Source: Bacteroidota bacterium (GTDB taxonomy: Bacteria > Bacteroidota > Bacteroidia > Chitinophagales > Chitinophagaceae). Taken from it: 8,508 nucleotides of DNA. Both the position numbers and the translations under genes were made by a program. Where the stretch lies: positions 1-8,508 of the forward strand of contig JAGWTX010000073.1 of the NCBI GenBank assembly GCA_028875955.1, written 5' to 3'. Position 1 is the stretch's first letter. Every line of letters starts with the position of its first letter. Under the pieces are notes generated by a model. The model searched no databases, was not told the DNA's origin, and was given only the letters and a program-made list of their open reading frames with translations. Positions 1 to 4,781 of the stretch are shown piece after piece.

Positions 1-2
1 GG

Positions 3-275
3 TGTTATTGGAATCCGGAGAACGCAAATGGAACGGAGTATAAAAACCTGACACTTACGTTTAAACAGAATGATACGGTAGAGGTAAGGGTAAATAACCA
101 AACCATCCAACTGGCATCCTGGAAAATAGTGACCTTAAACGATGGTTTTTCAAAGCTGGAGGTCAACCCCCTGGTTTACCAGCTTCCCGGAAAGATTCTA
201 TTCTGCGAAGGGCGTGTATTATTCTATGACAGCTATACGGATGGTTGTGACAATTATTTTAAAAAAATAAATTGA
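3..275 (+). CDS. C-terminal part of an unidentified protein (5' end outside window)
   Basis: The third frame is open from the first base of the window to a TGA at 273-275, giving 90 residues, while the other two forward frames close within about 50 bases. The peptide alternates short polar and hydrophobic stretches as in a beta-rich domain. It ends in an aromatic, Cys-containing tail with FCEGRVLFYDSYTDGCDNYF. Small secreted or lipoprotein beta-barrel domains of Bacteroidota often end this way, but I do not recognise the family, and the N-terminus that would show a signal peptide or lipobox is missing. The next gene starts six bases after the stop, so the two are probably co-transcribed. Being a gene is likely; function is unknown. 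Confidence 0.7.
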   Translation, partial: CYWNPENANGTEYKNLTLTFKQNDTVEVRVNNQTIQLASWKIVTLNDGFSKLEVNPLVYQLPGKILFCEGRVLFYDSYTDGCDNYFKKIN

Positions 276-281
276 TTTGCT

Positions 282-695
282 ATGTGGTGGATCTATGCCT
301 TATTATCTGCATTTTTCGCGGCACTGACAGCCATTTTTGCAAAAATCGGTATCAAACAGGTTGATACAGACCTGGCGACTGCGGTAAGAACGGTTGTTGT
401 GTTGGTATTGGCATGGGGTATCGCATTTTTCAGGGGAGGGACAAGCTCCATGGGCTCATTAACAAAACACAACCTGTTGTTTTTGGGTTTGTCAGGATTG
501 GCAACCGGTTTATCCTGGATCTTTTATTTCAAAGCATTGCAACTGGGCAAGGTTTCGCAGGTGGCACCCATAGACAAGCTGAGTGTGGCATTGGCCATCC
601 TTTTCTCCATTGTTTTCCTGGGTGAGACACTGACGATGAAAACCGCCATCGGCGCCCTTTGTATCATAGCAGGAAGTATCATTATCATACTGTGA
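282..695 (+). CDS. Half-size EamA/DMT family transporter (single five-helix domain)
   Basis: This 137-residue inner-membrane protein is almost entirely hydrophobic. Five membrane helices can be read at about residues 2-23, 32-50, 62-84, 94-112 and 117-136. The stretch FYFKALQLGKVSQVAPIDKL followed by a hydrophobic helix and FLGETLT is typical of the EamA domain (drug/metabolite transporter superfamily). Most EamA proteins are about 280-300 residues with two such domains in tandem. This one has a single copy, so by analogy with other half-size members it probably works as a dimer. The substrate cannot be told from sequence. The start follows the upstream stop by six bases and begins directly with the first helix, so a later start would damage the fold. 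No Shine-Dalgarno is visible, as is normal for Bacteroidota. Confidence 0.9.
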   Translation: MWWIYALLSAFFAALTAIFAKIGIKQVDTDLATAVRTVVVLVLAWGIAFFRGGTSSMGSLTKHNLLFLGLSGLATGLSWIFYFKALQLGKVSQVAPIDKLSVALAILFSIVFLGETLTMKTAIGALCIIAGSIIIIL

Positions 696-728
696 AAATC
701 CCGTAATTTATTAATTTACCCTTCTGTA

Positions 729-743
729 TTGCTTCAAAAGCAA
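729..743. repeat. Small perfect inverted repeat between the EamA and VOC genes
   Basis: TTGCTT and AAGCAA form a perfect 6-bp stem around a 3-base loop (CAA). It sits in the 85-base gap between the EamA stop and the VOC start. There is no T-run after it, so it is not a standard intrinsic terminator. It could be a weak terminator, an mRNA-end structure or chance. Confidence 0.3.
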
Positions 744-780
744 ACGGATATTACAGATAACCCTTCACACTGACAGTTAC

Positions 781-1140
781 ATGCTTACAGCCATTCATCC
801 CAAATTGCCCATGCGTGACAAAAACAAAACCAGGGATTTTTATATCAACCAGTTAGGTTTTCAGGAGTTCGGCAGTGCCGACTATGCAGGATATCTGATG
901 GTAGAAAAAGATGCGGTGCAAATCCATTTTTTCTCCTTTGCAGATCTGGACCCGGAATGGAATGATGGACAGGTATATATCAGGACGAACGATATCGAAA
1001 AACTGTATGCCTATTTCATAGAAAAGAATGTCCCGATTCATCCAAACGGGAAACTGGAAACCAAACCATGGGGACAGAAAGAGTTTTCCTTATTGGACCC
1101 AGATAATAATTTATTGACTTTTGGTCAAAGTATTGAATAG
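781..1140 (+). CDS. VOC-family protein, bleomycin-resistance/glyoxalase-like
   Basis: The 119-residue product has the layout of one vicinal-oxygen-chelate domain, two beta-alpha-beta-beta-beta modules. The first module opens with HPKLPMRD and continues with RDFYINQLGF. The second opens with GQVYIRTNDIEKLYAYF and closes with the typical FSLLDPDNNLLTF. Length and pattern fit small cytoplasmic bleomycin-binding or glyoxalase-like proteins. By eye, His6 and His49 fall near the usual metal positions. The third position holds Gln64, and the last strand (residues 111-114, LLTF) lacks the usual Glu. This favours a ligand-binding or sequestering role over a metal-dependent glyoxalase. The true ligand is unknown and drug resistance is only a family-level possibility. 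The ATG matches the start of the first module, and the next gene follows 15 bases after the stop. Confidence 0.88.
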   Translation: MLTAIHPKLPMRDKNKTRDFYINQLGFQEFGSADYAGYLMVEKDAVQIHFFSFADLDPEWNDGQVYIRTNDIEKLYAYFIEKNVPIHPNGKLETKPWGQKEFSLLDPDNNLLTFGQSIE

Positions 1141-1155
1141 CGCAAACAACCTGTC

Positions 1156-1449
1156 ATGAAACCTGAAAGCATCCAAACCCTGCACCCGCTGGCCGGCAAG
1201 ACCAATAAGAAAATTGCATTGGACAAGTATCGCTATATAAGGGAACACCTATTGGCCATTCTGCATACGGCAGAACTTACCCATACAGAACTTATGGAAG
1301 CCTTATACGCCAGGGTAAAAGACGAATTTGAGGGTGGCGTGCAATGGTATGGGGAAACGGTAAAACTGGATCTGGAAGCAAGAGATCTGATCAAACGGAC
1401 ACATACCCAACCTGTGAAATACCAGCTGGTGAAACAGGAGCGCCCATGA
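1156..1449 (+). CDS. DUF6958-like small protein
   Basis: This is a 97-residue soluble, basic protein with no signal peptide or membrane helix. The pattern is an N-terminal TLHPLAGKTNKKIALDKY, a helical stretch around ELTHTELMEALYARVKDEF (about residues 40-58), then WYGETVKLDLEARDLI (64-79), and a final basic strand RTHTQPVKYQLVK. From memory this matches the DUF6958 family of about 95-100-residue proteins, whose order of helices followed by a short beta hairpin resembles a winged helix. The family name is recalled, not searched, and no function is established. The gene starts 15 bases after the VOC stop, so the two are probably on one transcript. It appears full length. Its TGA stop overlaps an ATG at 1446 (ATGA), but that frame closes after 20 codons. 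Confidence 0.8.
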   Translation: MKPESIQTLHPLAGKTNKKIALDKYRYIREHLLAILHTAELTHTELMEALYARVKDEFEGGVQWYGETVKLDLEARDLIKRTHTQPVKYQLVKQERP

Positions 1450-1642
1450 TTGGATATTCCCATCACAGGAAACCTTTGCCGCTGTTCTTACTGCACAAGG
1501 TGGCTTAACTTCGGTTCCCCTCTTTGATAATAAACACAGCCCCTTGCTATCAGTAATAGACGGAGCAAAACCCCAGGAAGGGGAAGCTTTTCCGCTGATT
1601 TTTCAGAAAACCCTTACAGGAATTCAAAACCTGACCGGATGA
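1433..1642 (+). pseudogene. Start-less open frame, possible gene remnant
   Basis: After the DUF6958-like gene, one frame stays open for about 69 codons to a TGA at 1640-1642 but contains no ATG or other convincing start. Its translation reads like a real protein: it begins near DWIFPSQETFAAVLTAQGG, passes through SPLLSVIDGAKPQEGEAF and ends in FQKTLTGIQNLTG. An ATG at 1446-1448 overlaps the preceding stop as ATGA but lies in a different frame. A single lost base just after that ATG would have produced this shift. Decay of a small coupled gene is therefore possible. An open frame of this length can also occur by chance. I recognise no family. Confidence 0.22.
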
Positions 1643-1870
1643 TTGGATCGCCTCAATCCCCTGACAAACCACTTAAGGTTTGATACGTTTACAAAAGACT
1701 CCAATAAACATGCTACGGCATAAATTCCTGCAAAGGGGAAACAGATAAATGAATTATCTTTAAACACTGCCTGACCCTTTTAAAACCTGTATGGTCAGAT
1801 CAAATGATTGCCGCTACACATAGATCGAACCAGGGCCATAAATAACCATTCACTTTTTTCAATACAACAA
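1450..1870. other. Gene-poor gap of about 420 bases before the M1 peptidase
   Basis: No complete gene with a believable start is visible on either strand. The left half holds the start-less open frame ending at 1642. The middle holds an inverted repeat (1665-1682). The right half is A/T-rich and must carry the M1 peptidase promoter. The nearest matches to the Bacteroidota -7 element (TAnnTTTG) are TACGTTTA at 1684-1691 and TATCTTTA at 1755-1762. Neither has a TTG at the right distance upstream, so I do not call a promoter. Confidence 0.6.
1665..1682. repeat. Perfect 6-bp inverted repeat with 6-base loop
   Basis: CAAACC (1665-1670) and GGTTTG (1677-1682) are exact reverse complements around ACTTAA. 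The site lies about 190 bases before the M1 peptidase start and about 215 bases after the DUF6958-like stop. It could be a regulator site or the end structure of the upstream transcript. No T-run follows, which argues against a classical terminator. Confidence 0.4.
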
Positions 1871-3847
1871 ATGAAAAATTTTATTCCTTATTTCTTGCCG
1901 ATCATTCTACCGGTAATGCTACATGCGCAAAACATCCTTTCAGACAACAAACCGTATGATCCGCACGAGCTGTTCACCCAATCCTTTTCCATGCCCGCCG
2001 GAAACGAATACCGTTCGGCCAAAGGCGTACCCGGTCATTCCTACTGGCAAAACAATGCCAGCTACCTGATACATGCCCGTTTTAGCGAAAAAGACACGAC
2101 GGTTTCAGGGGATGTCACGATAACCTATACCAATAACAGCCCGGATAAACTGGATTATCTCTGGCTCCAGTTAGACCAGAATATTTTCAAACCGGATTCC
2201 AGATCTGTTGCTGCCACCAGGTACCCGGGTGATTATTTTGGCGTTCTCGGAAAACCGAATGGAGGGTTTCAAATCGGAGAGGTAAGGATTACGCAAGGCG
2301 GAAAAAACTACCAGACAGATCCCCTGATCACAGATACGCGGATGCAGGTCCGCCTGTCAACACCCCTTTCGCCCAAAGGAGACAAGGTCTCGATCAATAT
2401 TCATTTCAGTTTTGCCATCCCCCTGGATGGTGCGGGACGTTTTGGAAGACAGTATACCCAAAACGGTGTTATCTACCAGATCGGTCAGTGGTATCCCCGT
2501 ATGTGTGTTTATGACGATGTGGAAGGTTGGAATACTTTGCCATATATGGGCCTGGGTGAATTTTATTGCGATTATGGCAACTATGACTATTACATAACCG
2601 CACCGGCTGATATGATCATCTATGGTTCCGGTGATCTGCAAAACCCAACGGATGTACTAACCCCCGCTGAAATCAAAAGACTGGCCCTTGCCGCAAACAG
2701 TAACAAAACTGTATCGATTATCGGTAAAGATGAAGCCGGAACACCCGCTTCCAGGCCGCAGGGCAAAGAAAATCTTACCTGGCATTTCAAGATGCAAAAC
2801 ACGAGAGATGTGGGATGGGCAGCCGGCAAAGCCATGATCTGGGATGCGGCAAGGATCAACCTGCCCTCGGGTCGCAGCGCAATGGCCATGTCCTGTTACC
2901 CGATAGAAAGTGCGGGAGACACCGCCTGGACAAGATCCACCGAATATTTAAAGGCAAGCATCGAATTCTATTCTACCCATTTTTTTGAATACCCCTGGAA
3001 CAATGCGGTAAGTTCGGCCGGTATCACCCCAGGTATGGAATATCCCGGGATGATCTTTAACAATTACAAGGAAACCAAAGCGCGGCTGTGGTTTCTGATT
3101 GCGCATGAAATCGGTCATAACTGGTATCCAATGATCGTTGGCAGCAATGAAAGAAGGTATATGTGGCAGGATGAAGGTTTTAATACCTATATCAACTATA
3201 TCGCAACAGATCAGTTTAACCAGGGGGAATATGCCAACGACCCTGCTTATGTTGCCAAAGATTTTTTTGGTTCAAAAGTGTATGCGCAATTCATGCAGTA
3301 TAAAGACCCGCTAATGACGGTCTCAGACGCCATGGATGAGGAACAACATTTTCAGTTCTATGGGAAAACTGCGTATGGCCTCAACCTGCTGCGGACCGTT
3401 GTGGTTGGAAAAGAACGTTTTGACTATGCTTTCCGGAAATATACCGAAGCCTGGGCATTCAAACACCCAACGCCTTATGATTTCTTCCATTGCATCAACA
3501 ATGCCGCCGGAGAAGACCTGAACTGGTTCTGGAAAGAATGGTTTTTTACCACCTGGCAACTGGATCAGGCGGTAACGGGCGTCAGTTATGTTGATCGGGA
3601 TCCGGCAAAAGGCGCATTGATCACGATTCACAACAACGGGAAAATGATCCTGCCGGTGATTGTCAGAATCAAGGACGCAAACGGAAAAGAAAATACCCTG
3701 CAATTACCCGTGGATATCTGGAAACGGGGTGCCAGCTGGACATTCAGGTATCCCTCATCCGTTGCCATTCAAAAAGTCATACTCGATCCGGAAAATGTAT
3801 TGCCCGATATGGACAGAAAAAATAATGAATGGACCAACCACCCGTAA
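1871..3847 (+). CDS. Secreted M1-family zinc metallopeptidase (aminopeptidase-like)
   Basis: The 658-residue product begins with a signal peptide (MKNFIPYFLPIILPVMLHAQ, probable cleavage after Ala19), so it acts in the periplasm or outside the cell. An upstream in-frame TTG at 1808 would place 21 unrelated polar residues before this signal, so I take ATG 1871. An N-terminal beta domain (about 60-250) precedes the gluzincin catalytic domain. That domain carries HEIGH at 412-416 and Glu435, exactly 18 residues later, giving zinc ligands His412, His416 and Glu435 with Glu413 as base. Tyr497 in FYGKTAYGLNLLR is the likely transition-state tyrosine. The usual GxMEN exopeptidase motif appears as GMEYPG (388-393), keeping Glu390 but replacing Asn. 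A beta domain with conserved ILPVIVRIKD and VILDPENVLPDMD ends the protein. The role is probably trimming of peptides; its specificity is not predictable. The DUF2306 gene overlaps its 3' end. Confidence 0.92.
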   Translation: MKNFIPYFLPIILPVMLHAQNILSDNKPYDPHELFTQSFSMPAGNEYRSAKGVPGHSYWQNNASYLIHARFSEKDTTVSGDVTITYTNNSPDKLDYLWLQLDQNIFKPDSRSVAATRYPGDYFGVLGKPNGGFQIGEVRITQGGKNYQTDPLITDTRMQVRLSTPLSPKGDKVSINIHFSFAIPLDGAGRFGRQYTQNGVIYQIGQWYPRMCVYDDVEGWNTLPYMGLGEFYCDYGNYDYYITAPADMIIYGSGDLQNPTDVLTPAEIKRLALAANSNKTVSIIGKDEAGTPASRPQGKENLTWHFKMQNTRDVGWAAGKAMIWDAARINLPSGRSAMAMSCYPIESAGDTAWTRSTEYLKASIEFYSTHFFEYPWNNAVSSAGITPGMEYPGMIFNNYKETKARLWFLIAHEIGHNWYPMIVGSNERRYMWQDEGFNTYINYIATDQFNQGEYANDPAYVAKDFFGSKVYAQFMQYKDPLMTVSDAMDEEQHFQFYGKTAYGLNLLRTVVVGKERFDYAFRKYTEAWAFKHPTPYDFFHCINNAAGEDLNWFWKEWFFTTWQLDQAVTGVSYVDRDPAKGALITIHNNGKMILPVIVRIKDANGKENTLQLPVDIWKRGASWTFRYPSSVAIQKVILDPENVLPDMDRKNNEWTNHP

Positions 3848-4530
3848 GGGTTACCAGGAAACTTGTGCCTTCTATGAAAAAAAGAAATCCTGCTTCTCCG
3901 TCATCCGCAAAACCTGTCTGGATCCTGAGAGTAATGGTTACCCTTTTGGGGGTTCTTTTTTTGCTTCGTTTTCTTCTCAGCTTTATACATCATCGCTATC
4001 CCCTGCATTACGGGGATCTGTTCTGGAATAACCATGTGTGGTATTTCCTGCATATATGCGGAGGCAGTCTTGTACTGATCCTGGGTTCACTGCAGTTTTC
4101 GGCTACCCTCAGAAAAAAGAGTTTGCCCTATCACAGAATTGCCGGAAAAATATATATCTGGAGCAGTTTTGTTGCCCTCTTCACCCTGGGCATCATCCTG
4201 TATAACTGCGATGATTGTGAAGCCGGCAGAACTTCCAAAATATTTGTTGCCACCCTTTGGGGATTGTTCACAGTGGCAGCCTGGTGGTCGGTCATCCATA
4301 AAAACATCCCATCACACAGACAGTTCATGGCCAGAAGTTTTGTTTGTGCCAGTTACTTTGTTATCGTAAGGATACTGGATACGGTTGGCGATACGCATAT
4401 CCTGCCTTTTATCAAGGATCCGGTTATACGATATGTGGATGGTGACTGGCTTTCCTGGCTGATCCCCTTGTTCCTGGTTGAAATCTACCAGTCCTGGTGG
4501 CCGGCCCTGTTTTCTTCAAAACCGAAATAG
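3829..4530 (+). CDS. DUF2306 family integral membrane protein
   Basis: The 233-residue product has about six hydrophobic helices, near residues 31-53, 69-90, 105-125, 137-156, 168-185 and 205-222. The DUF2306 signature is visible as LILGSLQF, then YHRIAGKIYIW (101-111), and a second histidine block, SHRQFMARSF (162-171). His75, His102, His157 and His163 sit at or near helix ends. This arrangement suggests heme or electron-transfer chemistry as in cytochrome b-like membrane proteins, but that is inference and the family has no settled function. The ATG at 3829 overlaps the M1 gene by 19 bases and has an A-rich upstream run. An equally plausible start at 3874 (MKKRNPAS, 218 residues) would leave a 26-base gap. 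The two genes are likely co-transcribed. Confidence 0.85.
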   Translation: MDQPPVRVTRKLVPSMKKRNPASPSSAKPVWILRVMVTLLGVLFLLRFLLSFIHHRYPLHYGDLFWNNHVWYFLHICGGSLVLILGSLQFSATLRKKSLPYHRIAGKIYIWSSFVALFTLGIILYNCDDCEAGRTSKIFVATLWGLFTVAAWWSVIHKNIPSHRQFMARSFVCASYFVIVRILDTVGDTHILPFIKDPVIRYVDGDWLSWLIPLFLVEIYQSWWPALFSSKPK

Positions 4531-4532
4531 AA

Positions 4533-4548
4533 CCCATATTGAGATGGG
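4533..4548. terminator. Weak hairpin just after the DUF2306 stop
   Basis: CCCAT (4533-4537) and ATGGG (4544-4548) pair perfectly around a 6-base loop, starting three bases after the stop codon. A second 4-bp GC stem (CCGG at 4584-4587 and 4595-4598) follows, with a run of seven T at 4608-4614. Neither has the tight stem plus T-tract of a textbook terminator. Together they are the best candidate for the end of the M1-DUF2306 transcript. Confidence 0.25.
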
Positions 4549-4699
4549 ACATGTCTTTCCAGGCATGATTAAAAAATGCTTAACCGGGTTTCAGCCGGAT
4601 CACATTCTTTTTTTATGGGATAATGACTATGCAACCAACAAATTGACATTTACAGGATATGAATTTTATGAAATGAATACAAGTTTTGTAACTTACTAA
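4544..4699 (+). CDS. Possible 51-codon small ORF in the leader of the Mg2+ ATPase
   Basis: An ATG at 4544 opens a 51-codon frame closing with TAA at 4697-4699, inside the 251-base gap between the DUF2306 and ATPase genes. The product would be a soluble peptide with an aromatic, acidic C-terminal half (for example DHILFLWDNDYATNKLTF). The same frame is open further upstream into the DUF2306 gene, which weakens the case, because it may just be a chance extension. I recognise no family. It does not resemble the proline-rich MgtL leader peptide of enterobacteria. It may be a small protein, a leader ORF or noise. Confidence 0.2.
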   Translation: MGHVFPGMIKKCLTGFQPDHILFLWDNDYATNKLTFTGYEFYEMNTSFVTY

Positions 4700-4707
4700 C
4701 CGACAAG

Positions 4708-4757
4708 GTTCTTACCATAAAGCTGAACTTCCCCACTTCCGGCTTTCAAAAAAGAAC
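4708..4757 (+). promoter_or_regulatory. Nested stem-loop in the leader of the Mg2+ ATPase gene
   Basis: Two stems nest inside each other. The outer is GTTCTT (4708-4713) with AAGAAC (4752-4757), six perfect pairs. The inner is AAAGCTG (4719-4725) with CGGCTTT (4740-4746), seven pairs including one G-U. A symmetrical 5x5 internal loop separates them and a 14-base C-rich loop caps the structure. It ends 24 bases before the ATPase ATG. The placement fits an RNA element controlling translation or transcript stability, but no known riboswitch class is recognised. The pairing is seen directly; a regulatory role is inference. Confidence 0.35.
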
Positions 4758-4781
4758 GGGTCAGAAAGTCAATCCAACTGT

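Noticed and set aside
1446..1508. 20-codon ORF starting at the ATGA overlap after the DUF6958-like gene
   Set aside because: It is too short, ends at once, and its peptide (MIGYSHHRKPLPLFLLHKVA) has no recognisable feature. At best it marks the start of a frameshifted gene, noted separately.
1808..1870. Upstream in-frame TTG start for the M1 peptidase, adding 21 residues
   Set aside because: The added residues are polar and come before a clear signal peptide that begins at ATG 1871. A buried signal sequence would be unusual.
3323..3703. Antisense open frame (126 codons) inside the M1 peptidase gene
   Set aside because: It is fully covered by the conserved catalytic and C-terminal region of the peptidase, with no independent evidence of coding.
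4643..4688. Possible promoter with TTGACA (4643) and an AAGTTTTG resembling the Bacteroidota -7 element (4681-4688)
   Set aside because: The TTG is 38 bases from the -7-like box, too far for the usual spacing. No sigma-70-style -10 fits TTGACA well either.
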